Positions 1-8,707 of a stretch of DNA of 64,000 bases are shown here, piece by piece. The notes beneath the pieces are model-generated. The model did no database searches and had not been told where the DNA came from. It worked only from the letters and a program-made list of their open reading frames with translations. The stretch spans positions 434,001-498,000 of the forward strand of contig NZ_QEYD01000001.1 in NCBI RefSeq assembly GCF_003122215.1, written 5' to 3'. Position 1 is the first letter of the stretch. Each line of letters starts with the position of its first letter. A program made the position numbers and the translations under genes. The stretch is from Pararhodobacter marinus. Lineage in GTDB: Bacteria > Pseudomonadota > Alphaproteobacteria > Rhodobacterales > Rhodobacteraceae.

Positions 1-597
1 GATGGTGTAATTGCCCCGGTCATACCATCCCAGCGCCTCGACCGGGTTCTGGCCGGGCCGATAGGCCACTTCGTCGAGCGGGCCCTCGGGATAAAGATCC
101 AGCATCAGCGCGCCCAGGGCCACCTCGCCCTCGGCCTCCAGAAATTCGCACAGGGCCGGCAAGGGGCGCGTGTCGTGGTGGGGATAGACCAGCAGCTCGT
201 CGGCATCGACGCCCAGACACCAATGCCCCACCCCGTGGCGCTGCATCAGCGCCATCATCCAGTCGACCCCGAACCGCGCCGCGCGGTAGCTGGCGCGCGT
301 GTGCCACAGCGAAACGTCGGGCTGCGCGGCCAGGTAATCGCCGCTGCCATCGTCGCTGTCATTGTCCACGACCAGGAAATGGCGGACACCCAAACCTCTG
401 TAATGGCACAGGAAATACGGAAGCCGCTGAACCTCGTTCCGCAGGCAGGTAAAGGCCAGCACATCCCCCGGCGCGATCTGGTCCGTGCGGTCGGCCAGCG
501 CGGCCAGCTCACGCCGCTTCAGGAAAGCGCGCGCGATCCGCAGCTGCCGTCTCCGGCGCCACTTATAGGCACTCCACAGGCTTCGGGCACTGGGCAT
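1..597 (-). CDS. Glycosyltransferase family 2 protein, 3' end cut by window
   Basis: This gene enters from the left edge. 199 codons are present from an ATG at 597 and the frame stays open to base 1. After a basic N-terminus the sequence reads FTCLRNEVQRLPYFLCHYR, then VVDNDSDDGSGDYL and LGVDADELLVYP. These match the family 2-like glycosyltransferases that begin with a 'lrNE...lp.fl.hyr.lGv..f.vvDN.S.DGt' pattern, with DxD-type residues for the nucleotide sugar. The likely role is sugar transfer in surface polysaccharide synthesis. It lies downstream of galU on the same strand, separated by a repeat element. The acceptor and the sugar cannot be told from the sequence. Confidence 0.85.
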   Translation of the reverse strand, partial: MPSARSLWSAYKWRRRRQLRIARAFLKRRELAALADRTDQIAPGDVLAFTCLRNEVQRLPYFLCHYRGLGVRHFLVVDNDSDDGSGDYLAAQPDVSLWHTRASYRAARFGVDWMMALMQRHGVGHWCLGVDADELLVYPHHDTRPLPALCEFLEAEGEVALGALMLDLYPEGPLDEVAYRPGQNPVEALGWYDRGNYTI

Positions 598-611
598 CGG
601 AATCCTTCGCG

Positions 612-692
612 TGTTTCACTGTGCCCTAAATACTCTCGGGGGTGAATTCGCGAAAGCGAAGAGGGGGCGGAAAGCCCCCTCTCTTTTTCTCT
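612..692 (+). repeat. Intergenic repeat, copy 1
   Basis: This copy has the box TTTCACTGTGCCCTAAATAC followed by TCTCGGGGGTGAATT, a small CGCGAAAGCG hairpin and a strong stem AGAGGGGGC/GCCCCCTCT (660-668 and 674-682). CTTTTTCT follows on the plus strand, so the element looks like a rho-independent terminator for plus-strand RNA, although both flanking genes are on the minus strand. Five related copies occur elsewhere in the window. Confidence 0.7.
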
Positions 693-707
693 GCCGATGC
701 GGGCGGC

Positions 708-1604
708 TTACTGCGCCGCGTTGCGCATCGCCATCATGTCGTAGATGTAATCCTGCAGCTCGTCGCGCAGGTCCTCGCGGGCCAGGCCGAAGGCGATCGT
801 GGCCTGCAGGAACCCGGCTTTCGAGCCGCAATCGAAACGCTGGCCCTCGAAGCGATAGCCGTAGACGTTGTTCTTCTCGGTGATCTGGCGGGCGATCGCG
901 TCGGTGAGCTGGATTTCGCCACCGGCGCCGGTTTCATGGCTGTCGAGCGCGCGCATCACGTCGGCCGACAGCACGTAGCGGCCGATCACCGCCAGGTTCG
1001 ACGGCTGGGTGCCGGGCGCGGGTTTCTCGACCATCCCCGAGACCGGCAGCACCGCGCTCATCCCGGTGGGAACGTCGAGGATCCCGTAGGACGAGGCCTT
1101 GTCGGCGGGCACTTCCATCGCCGCAACCATGTTGCCGCCGGTTTCCTCGTAGGCTTCCAGCATCTGCTTGAGGCAGGGCTTCTCGGCGGCGATCACGTCG
1201 TCGGGCAGGATCACGGCAAAGGGTTCGTTGCCGACCAGGTGACGCGCGCACCACACGGCATGGCCCAGACCCAGCGCCTGGTTCTGGCGGACATAGGAAA
1301 TCGCGCCCGATTCCATGCAGGTGTCGTTATAGATGTCCAGGAGCGATTGCTTGTTCTTCGCCTTCAGCGACATTTCCAGCTCGGGCGAGCGGTCGAAGTA
1401 ATCTTCCAGCGCGCTTTTGCCGCGCGAGGTGACGAAGATGAACTCCTCGATCCCGGCTTCGCGGGCCTCGTCGATCGCGTATTGGATCAGCGGGCGATCC
1501 ACCAGCGTCAGAACTTCTTTCGGGACGGCTTTCGTCGCGGGCAGGAAACGGGTGCCCAGGCCGGCGACGGGGAAGACGGCTTTCGTGACTTTATTCTTGC
1601 GCAT
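708..1604 (-). CDS. galU: UTP--glucose-1-phosphate uridylyltransferase
   Basis: The 298-residue protein makes UDP-glucose from UTP and glucose-1-phosphate for cell-surface polysaccharides. The nucleotidyltransferase signature FPVAGLGTRFLPATKAVPKE is at residues 11-30, and the sequence is collinear with bacterial GalU to the end at about the usual length. An open frame extends further upstream, but the ATG at 1604 is chosen because it has a good AAGGTGGAG ribosome site and the family signature starts right after it. Neighbours are a glycosyltransferase downstream and cysQ and a polysaccharide export permease upstream, which fits a surface-polysaccharide neighbourhood. Confidence 0.95.
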   Translation of the reverse strand: MRKNKVTKAVFPVAGLGTRFLPATKAVPKEVLTLVDRPLIQYAIDEAREAGIEEFIFVTSRGKSALEDYFDRSPELEMSLKAKNKQSLLDIYNDTCMESGAISYVRQNQALGLGHAVWCARHLVGNEPFAVILPDDVIAAEKPCLKQMLEAYEETGGNMVAAMEVPADKASSYGILDVPTGMSAVLPVSGMVEKPAPGTQPSNLAVIGRYVLSADVMRALDSHETGAGGEIQLTDAIARQITEKNNVYGYRFEGQRFDCGSKAGFLQATIAFGLAREDLRDELQDYIYDMMAMRNAAQ

Positions 1605-1780
1605 CGGGACGCTCCACCTTGCTAAACACATCGTGGGTCTCTGCCCACCGACAAGATGGTTAATCGCGGCCAATCGGGGCGCGATTGTGTCCGGAAACCG
1701 GGATTTTGTTGATGAATCAAGAAAAGCGGGGCCGGCGCGCGCCGCAATGCGCCAAAACGCGCGCCAGGGGGCGGACCTGC

Positions 1781-2578
1781 TTATTTCAGCGTCACGTCCG
1801 GGCTGAGAACCAGGAAGAACGGGTTCTCGTAGCCGGGCTTTCCATAGGTCAGCGGCGTGTGGTCGTCGAATCGCAGCACTTTGCCGCCCGCGCCCAGAAC
1901 CACGGCATGACCGGCGGCGGTGTCCCATTCCATCGTCCGGCCCAGGCGGGGATAGAAATCGGCCTCGCCGGTCGCGACCAGACAGAATTTCAGCGACGAG
2001 CCCGCGCTTTTCGCGTCCTTGACGGCATAGCGGTTGATGTATGCGTCGGTCGCCGCGTCGCGATGCGATTTCGACGCCACGACCAAGAGCGCGTCATTGT
2101 CGGGTTCGGACACGCGGATCGGCGTCACCTCGCCCTGCTTCTCGCCGAACGGCCCGGTCTCTTCGACCGACGCCCCATCGGCGCGGGTATAGAACAGCCG
2201 TTCCTTGGCGGGGGCATAGACCACCCCGCGCACCGGCACGCCGTTTTCCACCAGCGCGATATTCACGGTGAAATCCCCGCGGCGCTGGACGAATTCCTTG
2301 GTCCCGTCCAGCGGGTCGACGATGATGAAGCGGTCGGCTTTCAGCATATGCGTTTCGGCGGCTTCCTCGGTCACCACGGGAATTTCGGGAAAGTCCTTGG
2401 CCAGCTCGGCGCGGATCACCTCGTCGGCGGCCTCGTCGGCCTCGGTCACCGGCGAATTGTCCGACTTCGCGCGGGCTTCGAAATCGGGGCGGCCATAGAC
2501 CTCCATGATGACCGCGCCGGCCTGAAGGGCGATCTTGCGGAATGCGGTCTCGATGAGTTGATGAAAATCGTCCGACAT
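1781..2578 (-). CDS. cysQ: 3'(2'),5'-bisphosphate nucleotidase CysQ
   Basis: This 265-residue member of the inositol-monophosphatase/FIG superfamily hydrolyses 3'-phosphoadenosine 5'-phosphate, recycling the by-product of sulfate activation and sulfotransfer. Visible metal-site motifs are VVTEEAAET, DPLDGTKEF and, near the C-terminus, WDTAAGHAV, all typical of CysQ. The ATG at 2578 is taken as the start, with AAGGA eight bases upstream; a TTG codon just before it is also in frame. The 176-bp gap to galU holds no gene that I can see. Next to galU it may serve sulfated polysaccharide synthesis, but that is inference. Confidence 0.9.
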   Translation of the reverse strand: MSDDFHQLIETAFRKIALQAGAVIMEVYGRPDFEARAKSDNSPVTEADEAADEVIRAELAKDFPEIPVVTEEAAETHMLKADRFIIVDPLDGTKEFVQRRGDFTVNIALVENGVPVRGVVYAPAKERLFYTRADGASVEETGPFGEKQGEVTPIRVSEPDNDALLVVASKSHRDAATDAYINRYAVKDAKSAGSSLKFCLVATGEADFYPRLGRTMEWDTAAGHAVVLGAGGKVLRFDDHTPLTYGKPGYENPFFLVLSPDVTLK

Positions 2579-2697
2579 CAATAATATCCTTGGGTGGACG
2601 CGTCAGAGCGCGAGTTGATCGAATTCGGCTTTGCACTTATCCTCTGGCGCTCCCCGAATGCAAGGTTCGGGGTTTCTTACCGGCGGAAAGATCACCG

Positions 2698-3519
2698 ATG
2701 CTCAGCAATCGCAGTCAGGACGGATGGTTCGTCTCGGCCTTCACGATCCTTGAACTGATCTATCACGCCGGCGTCCGGTCGGTGCGCAACCAGCATGGCA
2801 ACGCCATGATGGGGCTGTTGATGAACATCGCCCAGACGCTGCTTCTGGTCGGCGTTTTCTACGGCATGTATTATTTCGTGGGCTGGAAGCCGGGCGGGAT
2901 CCGGGGCGATTTCCTGCTGTATCTGATGACCGGCGTGTTCCTGTTCATGTGCCATGTGAAGGCGATGAGCGCGGTGGTCGGGGCCGAGGGTCCGACCTCG
3001 GCGATGATGAAACACGCGCCGATGAACACCATTGTCGCCATCGGTGCCGCCGCTCTGGGCGAGCTTTACGTTCAGATCCTGTCGGTGTCGGTGGTGTTGT
3101 TCATCTACCACGCCGCGTGGGAGCCCTTGGTGATCCACGATCCGCTGGGCTGTATCCTGATGCTGCTGCTGGCGTGGTTTTCCGGCGTCGCGGTGGGGAC
3201 GATCTTTCTGGCGATGAAACCGTGGTCGCCCAAGGCCGTCGGCCTGATGTCGCAAATCTATTCGCGCACCAACATGTTCGCCTCGGGCAAGATGTTCGTG
3301 GCCAATTCGCTGCCCGGAATCATGCTGCCCTATTTCCTGTGGAACCCACTTTTCCACATCATCGATCAGGCGCGCGGTTTCGCGTTTCTGAATTACAACC
3401 CGCATTACACCAGCACGCTTTACCCGGTCGTCGTGACCTTCGCGCTTCTGCTTCTTGGCCTGATGGGAGAATTCTACACCCGCAGGCGTGCATCGCTGAG
3501 CTGGGGCGCCAAGCAATAG
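2698..3519 (+). CDS. ABC-2 type polysaccharide export permease
   Basis: The 273-residue integral membrane protein has about six hydrophobic segments and the general layout of ABC-2 permeases that export capsular or O-antigen polysaccharide (KpsM/Wzm type). The open frame runs further upstream, but the ATG at 2698, behind GGAAAG, starts the permease-like part at MLSNRSQDGW. The matching ATPase is not adjacent, so the partner must lie elsewhere. It is divergent from cysQ and galU and is followed after 9 bases by a secreted SH3 protein. Assignment to the ABC-2 group is fairly safe; the exported polymer is unknown. Confidence 0.8.
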   Translation: MLSNRSQDGWFVSAFTILELIYHAGVRSVRNQHGNAMMGLLMNIAQTLLLVGVFYGMYYFVGWKPGGIRGDFLLYLMTGVFLFMCHVKAMSAVVGAEGPTSAMMKHAPMNTIVAIGAAALGELYVQILSVSVVLFIYHAAWEPLVIHDPLGCILMLLLAWFSGVAVGTIFLAMKPWSPKAVGLMSQIYSRTNMFASGKMFVANSLPGIMLPYFLWNPLFHIIDQARGFAFLNYNPHYTSTLYPVVVTFALLLLGLMGEFYTRRRASLSWGAKQ

Positions 3520-3528
3520 GAGTTTTCC

Positions 3529-4152
3529 ATGCTGTTGCGTTTCCTTATTCTTCTGACCTGTCTGTTCGTGGCCCCGTTCACGGCCAACCCTGCGCTGGCG
3601 CAGGAATTTCCGGCGCTTCACCGCGTGGTGGATGTGCGTGCGGGCGATGTGCTCAATATCCGCGCCGAACCCGATGCGAGGGCCGAGATCGTCGGCCGGT
3701 TCGACCGTACCCAGACCGGGATCGAGGTGATCGGCCTGTCCGAAGACCGCCGCTGGGGCCTGGTGCGCACCGAGGAAAGGGTCGGCTGGTCCTCGATGCG
3801 CTATCTCGAGGCCGAGCGGTCCGATAGCTGGATCGACGGCCGGCAAAGCCTGACCTGCATGGGAACCGAGCCGTTCTGGACGTTCCATCTGTCTCTGCCG
3901 GGCAACGCGGCGAGCTATGACAGCCTTGCCGAGGGCGCGATGACCTTTACCACCGATGCGCCCGACCTGCCCCGCACGCGCGGCCCCTATACGCTGGCCG
4001 TGCCGTTTACGGGGCCGCGCAACGGCATGGTGACAATCCGCAACGCGGTCTGTGACGACGGGATGAGCGACCGGCTCTACGGGCTTGAGGCGCAGGTCTA
4101 TTGGCGGGGGCGCACCGAGGGCCTGTCGGGCTGCTGCATGCTGGGCAACTAG
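3529..4152 (+). CDS. Secreted SH3 domain protein of unknown function
   Basis: This 207-residue protein has a clear signal peptide (MLLRFLILLTCLFVAPFTA, cleaved near ALAQ at 25). Residues of about 30-100 form a bacterial SH3-like domain, with VRAGDVLNIRAEPDARAEIV and a GWSSMRYLE ending. The rest, starting at CMGTEPFWTF and ending in CDDGMSDRLYGL...GCCMLGN, resembles the COG3650-type domain found with SH3 in Rhodobacterales proteins, with conserved cysteines. It is probably periplasmic or envelope-bound. It begins 9 bases after the permease and may be co-transcribed. Its function is not known. Confidence 0.7.
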   Translation: MLLRFLILLTCLFVAPFTANPALAQEFPALHRVVDVRAGDVLNIRAEPDARAEIVGRFDRTQTGIEVIGLSEDRRWGLVRTEERVGWSSMRYLEAERSDSWIDGRQSLTCMGTEPFWTFHLSLPGNAASYDSLAEGAMTFTTDAPDLPRTRGPYTLAVPFTGPRNGMVTIRNAVCDDGMSDRLYGLEAQVYWRGRTEGLSGCCMLGN

Positions 4153-4212
4153 CGCGCGCTTGTCTTTCGCCGGCGGGCGGGCATAGATGCACCTGTTAAC
4201 AAACAGGATCCC

Positions 4213-4659
4213 ATGCCCACAATCTATATAGATGCCGATGCCTGCCCCGTTCGTGACGAAGCCCTGCGCACCGCGCTCAGGCATGACGCCGCCATCGTGT
4301 TCGTCTCGAATGGCGGGATCCGCCCCGTGGATCATCCGAAGGTGCGGATGGTCTATGTCGATCAGGGCGCGGACGCAGCGGACAAATGGATCGCCGAGGC
4401 CTGCAAGCCGGGTGATGTCGCCGTCACCGCCGACATTCCTCTGGCCGCGCGCTGCGTCGATGCCGGGGCGCTGGTGCTGAAACCCGACGGGTCCGAGCTG
4501 ACCGCGTCAAGCGTGGGACAGGCGCTGGCGATGCGCGATCTGGCGGCCGATCTGCGCTCGGCCGATCCGTTCCGGCAGGGCTCGGGCAAAAGCTTCACCC
4601 AGCGCGACCGCGCGCGCTTTGCCCAGGCGCTGGACCGCGCGCTGACGAGGGCCCGATGA
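4213..4659 (+). CDS. YaiI/YqxD family protein (DUF188)
   Basis: The 148-residue protein starts IYIDADACPVRDEALRTA, the hallmark of the YaiI/YqxD family, a PIN-like fold with conserved aspartates (DADACP, then VTADIPLAARCVDAG). Full family length is present. The family is thought to be a nuclease on structural grounds, but no substrate is established. Its stop overlaps the start of the downstream transporter by the ATGA arrangement, so the two are probably translationally coupled. Confidence 0.9.
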   Translation: MPTIYIDADACPVRDEALRTALRHDAAIVFVSNGGIRPVDHPKVRMVYVDQGADAADKWIAEACKPGDVAVTADIPLAARCVDAGALVLKPDGSELTASSVGQALAMRDLAADLRSADPFRQGSGKSFTQRDRARFAQALDRALTRAR

Positions 4660-5591
4660 CAGCAACCGCCCTGCCCGTCGCGCTTCTGGGCGGGTTATGC
4701 GCGGTGGGCGCCTCGCTGGGCTTTTCGCTCAACGACATGGCGATCAAGTTCCTGTCGGGCGCCTATCCCCTGCATCAGGTCGTGCTGATCCGCTCGGTGA
4801 TCGCGCTGGCGATCATGCTTGCCGTGGTGATCCCGTTTTCGGGCGGCTACGGCATCCTGCGCACGCGGATGCCCGGCAAGCACGTCTTGCGCGGCTGTTT
4901 CATTGTCATGGCCAACATGACCTATTTCATCGCGCTGGCGGCCATGCCGATTGCCGATGCCACGGCGATCTTCTTCGTCAGTCCGCTTGTCATTGCCCTG
5001 TTCTCGATCGTGTTCCTGGGCGAAACGGTCGGCCCGCGACGGTGGACGGCGATCGGGCTGGGCCTGTCGGGCGTCGTAGTGATGATCCGGCCCGGCACCG
5101 ATGCCTTCACGCCAATCGCGCTTTTGCCGCTTCTGGCCGCGACCGCCTATGCCGGGCTGCACACGATGACGCGGCATATCGGCCTGCGCGAGACGGCGGC
5201 GACAATGGCGACCTATTCGCAATTCACCTTTCTGGGTTTCAGCATCGTTTTCGGCCTGATTGCCGGGCGCGGCGATTTCCTGCCTGCCGATGCCGGACCG
5301 TCGATGGATTTCCTTTTGCGCGGCTGGATCTGGCCGCAATGGCGCGATGTGCCGTTTTTCTGTCTTGCCGGGATCGGTACCGCACTGGGCGGGTTGCTCA
5401 TCGCCCAGGCCTATCGCCTATGCGAGGCCGCGCTGGTGGCGCCGCTGGAATATGTCGCCATGCCGATGGCGATAGTCTGGGGCGTGGCGGTGTTCGGGGA
5501 ATGGCCGGATCTGGTTTCATGGATCGGAATCACGCTGATCCTGGGCGCCGGAATTTATCTGATATGGCGGGAAACGCGTAATACCGGATGA
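4656..5591 (+). CDS. DMT family (EamA) transporter
   Basis: This 311-residue membrane protein has about ten hydrophobic segments in two homologous EamA halves. The first half has SLGFSLNDMAIKFL and ends near VIALFSIVFLGETVG; the second ends near AMPMAIVWGVAVFGEWPD. The 'FLGE/FGE' turn before the last helices of each half is typical of drug/metabolite transporters. The substrate is unknown. The start overlaps yaiI by four bases. A small ACCGG-N5-CCGGT stem followed by TTT covers the stop codon and may act as a weak terminator. Confidence 0.9.
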   Translation: MTATALPVALLGGLCAVGASLGFSLNDMAIKFLSGAYPLHQVVLIRSVIALAIMLAVVIPFSGGYGILRTRMPGKHVLRGCFIVMANMTYFIALAAMPIADATAIFFVSPLVIALFSIVFLGETVGPRRWTAIGLGLSGVVVMIRPGTDAFTPIALLPLLAATAYAGLHTMTRHIGLRETAATMATYSQFTFLGFSIVFGLIAGRGDFLPADAGPSMDFLLRGWIWPQWRDVPFFCLAGIGTALGGLLIAQAYRLCEAALVAPLEYVAMPMAIVWGVAVFGEWPDLVSWIGITLILGAGIYLIWRETRNTG

Positions 5592-5673
5592 GCCGGTTTT
5601 GCAAAATGCTATTGACCTGAGAAGGCTTCTTGTGCACAGCAAGAGTGTTACCACTCATTGACAGGATCAAACC

Positions 5674-5985
5674 ATGATCGACCTGGACGCTCTTTCGTTA
5701 AAAGAGCTGAAGCAACTCAAGAAAGAGGTCGATGCAGCTGTTATCGAGTATGCCGAACGGGAACGCCGTCGTGCCTTGGAAGAAGTCGAGGCTTTCGCGC
5801 GCGAGCGCGGGTTGACGGTTGCCGATCTTAACGAGTTGGGCGCAAAGAAAAAGCGCAAGCCGGCTGCAGCGAAATACGCCAACCCTGAAGATCCCTCGCA
5901 GACCTGGAGCGGCCGCGGCCGTCGTCCGCGCTGGATCGAAGCGGCCCTCAGCAACGGGAAGTCGCTTGAAGATATGGCGCTCTGA
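5674..5985 (+). CDS. H-NS family nucleoid protein (HvrA-like)
   Basis: The 103-residue protein has an N-terminal coiled coil (about residues 1-50, rich in E, K and R) for oligomerisation and a C-terminal DNA-binding motif, YANPEDPSQTWSGRGRRPRW, with the GRGRRPRW AT-hook-like loop of alphaproteobacterial H-NS proteins. In Rhodobacter relatives (HvrA, Spb) these proteins regulate photosynthesis or nitrogen genes; here only a general silencing or chromatin role can be claimed. It is a single gene with its own spacer upstream and a strong terminator downstream. Confidence 0.9.
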   Translation: MIDLDALSLKELKQLKKEVDAAVIEYAERERRRALEEVEAFARERGLTVADLNELGAKKKRKPAAAKYANPEDPSQTWSGRGRRPRWIEAALSNGKSLEDMAL

Positions 5986-6087
5986 CGCGGTTTTTTTAAC
6001 AGGTTCATGAATGAGAGCCTGTTTCGTGATAATCGCGGTTTGAAATTCCGATTGTTGGCAATTGCCATCGCAATTCTTCGGAACATT

Positions 6088-6120
6088 AAAAAACGGCGGC
6101 CCAAGGGTCGCCGTTTTTTT
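6088..6120. terminator. Bidirectional rho-independent terminator between the H-NS gene and map
   Basis: An AAAAAACGGCG arm (6088-6098) pairs with a CGCCGTTTTTTT arm ending at 6120, giving a GC stem with A and T tracts on opposite sides. It can stop both the H-NS transcript from the left and the map transcript from the right. Confidence 0.85.
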
Positions 6121-6161
6121 CAACTTAAGGTTACTTATCGCCGATCAGAAAGACGTTTCAT

Positions 6162-6971
6162 TCAACTCCAGGTCGGATGAAACTTGCCTACGGGAGAAAG
6201 CGTAAAGATTTCGCAACCATCGGCTGTCACGCCGATCGAATGCTCGAATTGTGCCGACAAGGACTTGTCACGCGTCACGGCGGTCCATTCATCGGCCAGA
6301 ACCTTGGTTTCCGCGCGGCCCAGATTGACCATCGGTTCAATGGTAAAGAACATGCCCTCTTCCAGCCGTGCCTCGCGCCCCGGGCGGCCGTAATGCAGCA
6401 CGTTGGGCGGCGCGTGGAACACCCGGCCCAGCCCGTGGCCGCAGAAATCGCGAACGACGGACATGCGCTGCGCTTCCACGTAGCTCTGAATCGCGTAGCC
6501 GATATCGCCGAAGGTATTACCCGGCTTTACCGCCTCGATCCCCAGCATCAGCGCGTCATGCGTCACCTGGATCAGCCGCTCGGCCTTGCGACCCAGCTCG
6601 CCCGCGACATACATCCGCGAGGTATCGCCGAACCATCCATCGACGATGACGGTGACGTCGATATTCAGGATATCGCCGTTGCGCAGCACCTTGTCGCCGG
6701 GAATCCCGTGGCAGACCACATGGTTGACCGAGATGCAGCTGGCATGCTGGTATCCGCGATAGCCGATCGTCGCCGAGGTCACCCCCGCCGTCTTGATCAT
6801 CTCTTCGATCAGCCGGTCGATTTCGCCGGTCTTCTGGCCGGGAAACACATGCTCGGCGATATCGTCCAGAATCTGCGCGGCAACCTGCCCCGCCTTGTGC
6901 ATCCCTGCGAAATCTTCCGGATCGTGAAGCCTGATCCCTTCGCGGGTGACGGTGCCCTTCTTGTCGTACAC
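6162..6971 (-). CDS. map: Methionine aminopeptidase, type I
   Basis: This 269-residue cytosolic metalloprotease removes N-terminal methionine from nascent proteins. Diagnostic segments include YRGYQHASCISVN, VCHGIPGD, NIDVTVIVDGWFGDTSRMY (metal-binding aspartates), FCGHGLGRVFH (metal histidine) and FFTIEPM (glutamate). The start is GTG at 6971, seven bases after AGAGG; the nearby ATG at 6976 is out of frame. It is convergent with the H-NS gene. Confidence 0.95.
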   Translation of the reverse strand: MYDKKGTVTREGIRLHDPEDFAGMHKAGQVAAQILDDIAEHVFPGQKTGEIDRLIEEMIKTAGVTSATIGYRGYQHASCISVNHVVCHGIPGDKVLRNGDILNIDVTVIVDGWFGDTSRMYVAGELGRKAERLIQVTHDALMLGIEAVKPGNTFGDIGYAIQSYVEAQRMSVVRDFCGHGLGRVFHAPPNVLHYGRPGREARLEEGMFFTIEPMVNLGRAETKVLADEWTAVTRDKSLSAQFEHSIGVTADGCEIFTLSPVGKFHPTWS

Positions 6972-7193
6972 GGCATGACCTCTTTCTTTGAGGCCCTAAA
7001 TAGGCGTTCCCGGCGAAAATGACCAGTCGGGCGCCTTTTCGGCGGGGTTCAGCAGGCCATTCAGGCAAAGCCGGCCCGCAATGTGTTGCGCCGAAGTCGC
7101 GACCGACGCGCGTTCAGGCAGTCTGCCCAAGCCTCTCTTGCCTCTGACCCCGGGTCCCATAGAGTGAAGCGCAACCCCGGGGGACCGACGATC

Positions 7194-8618
7194 ATGCAGC
7201 ACAAAACCGCGTTCTGGGCGCCCGCCGCCTTTGCCCTGGCCTTTGCCGGCGCATCGGGCGCGCAGGGCTTCGAGATCGAGACCGGCCTCGACGTGCTGCA
7301 ATCCCCCAACACGCTTATCGAGGGCCTGCACCGGCTCTATATCGGGCGCCGCATCTCGCCCACCTTCAGCGTGGGGCAATCCATCTATTCGGGCGCGCTG
7401 GGTGATGCTGGCGGCGCGTTCTTCTGGGGGTTCGAGGGCGTGGCCACCCTACCCGTCAGCCAGCGCCTGTCGCTGTCGATGTCGGGCTTTGTCGGCGGCG
7501 GCGGCGGCGCGGCGCAGGTGATCGGCGACGGGCTGATGCTGCGCGCGGGCGTCGCGCTGGATTATCAGCTGTCGCCGTCGTGGGACGTGCAGGCCCATGC
7601 CGCATGGCTCAGCATTGACGGCGCGCCCATCGACGGCCCGACCTTCGGGCTTGGCCTGCGTTACCGTGTCGGCGCGGGCGGGATGGGCTTCAGCACCGGC
7701 GGCGTGCCGGAATTCGACGCCATTTCGGTCTTTGCCACGCAGACCACCTCGCCTTCGGGCACGCGGACCCGGCCCGGGCCCCAGCAGCCCGATATCTCGA
7801 TGGTCGGCGCGCGCTTCCATGTCGATACCGGCCCCAACACGCAGCTGTGGTTCGGCGGCGCCGGTGCGGCGCGCGGCGCGCAGGGGTATATGCAGATCAT
7901 GGGCGGGGCCCGTTATATCCGCCCGGTCGGCGGCCTGAGCTTCTTTGCGGAAGGGTCGGCAGGCTTTGCGGGCGGCGGGCTGGTCGATACGGGCGCGGGC
8001 CTGCTTCTGGGCGCGGCGCTGGGCGCCAGCATGCCGATCACCCGCACGCTGGATGTAGAGCTGTCGGTCGGTGCCACCGTCGCGCCCGACGGCGATTTCT
8101 CTGCGGCGACGCTGACCCTGGGCCTGATGCGGCATTTCAACCGCGACGGCATGGGCGGCGGCGCGCAGCGCTGGGCCTATACCGGCGGCGTTCAGGCGCA
8201 ATCGGCCGAAACGGGCTTTTTCATCACCCCGCGTCCGGGCACCGATTACGTGCTGATGCAGCACAGCGCGTTCGATTACTTCCTGACCGACCGGGTCTAT
8301 GCCACCGGCAGCGCCATGACCGCGCTGCAGGGCGGTGTTGCGGGCTATGCGCTGGGCATGGTGGGGCTGGGATACGAGATGCCACTGAGCGCGCGCTGGA
8401 GCGTGTCGGTCGAGGGCCTGCTGGGCGCGGCCGGGGGCGGCGGCGTCAACACGGCGGGCGGCATCGTCGCCGGGCTGCAGGCGGATATCGACTACCGGGT
8501 CGGCGAAAGCTGGCGCATCTCGGCCGGGATCGGGCAGCTGGCCAGTCTGGAGTCAGGCGGGATGCAGCCGGTGACGCTGTCGCTGGGCGTGAAGATCCCC
8601 TTCACCACGCATCGCTGA
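7194..8618 (+). CDS. Secreted, glycine-rich beta-barrel-like protein with three internal repeats
   Basis: I do not recognise this 474-residue protein. A signal peptide (residues 1-24, ending GASGAQG) points to export. The mature protein is Gly- and Ala-rich with alternating hydrophobic strands. Three degenerate repeats of about 100 residues are visible at 58-158, 217-315 and 367-470. Each contains a 'P-(V/L/I)-S/T' turn, a glycine run (GGGGG, AGGG, AGGGG), a strand like LRAGVALDYQLSPSWD, and a last strand like GPTFGLGLRYR. This looks like outer-membrane beta structure. The start at 7194 follows CGGGGGACC. Nothing nearby explains its role. Confidence 0.65.
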   Translation: MQHKTAFWAPAAFALAFAGASGAQGFEIETGLDVLQSPNTLIEGLHRLYIGRRISPTFSVGQSIYSGALGDAGGAFFWGFEGVATLPVSQRLSLSMSGFVGGGGGAAQVIGDGLMLRAGVALDYQLSPSWDVQAHAAWLSIDGAPIDGPTFGLGLRYRVGAGGMGFSTGGVPEFDAISVFATQTTSPSGTRTRPGPQQPDISMVGARFHVDTGPNTQLWFGGAGAARGAQGYMQIMGGARYIRPVGGLSFFAEGSAGFAGGGLVDTGAGLLLGAALGASMPITRTLDVELSVGATVAPDGDFSAATLTLGLMRHFNRDGMGGGAQRWAYTGGVQAQSAETGFFITPRPGTDYVLMQHSAFDYFLTDRVYATGSAMTALQGGVAGYALGMVGLGYEMPLSARWSVSVEGLLGAAGGGGVNTAGGIVAGLQADIDYRVGESWRISAGIGQLASLESGGMQPVTLSLGVKIPFTTHR

Positions 8619-8707
8619 AGCCAGGCTGAACCTGTTCCGGCACCGATTGGAAAGCCCGCCCAACCGCGCTAACCTCCGGCCGAACGCCAAAGAGGTAATA
8701 CAGCGCC

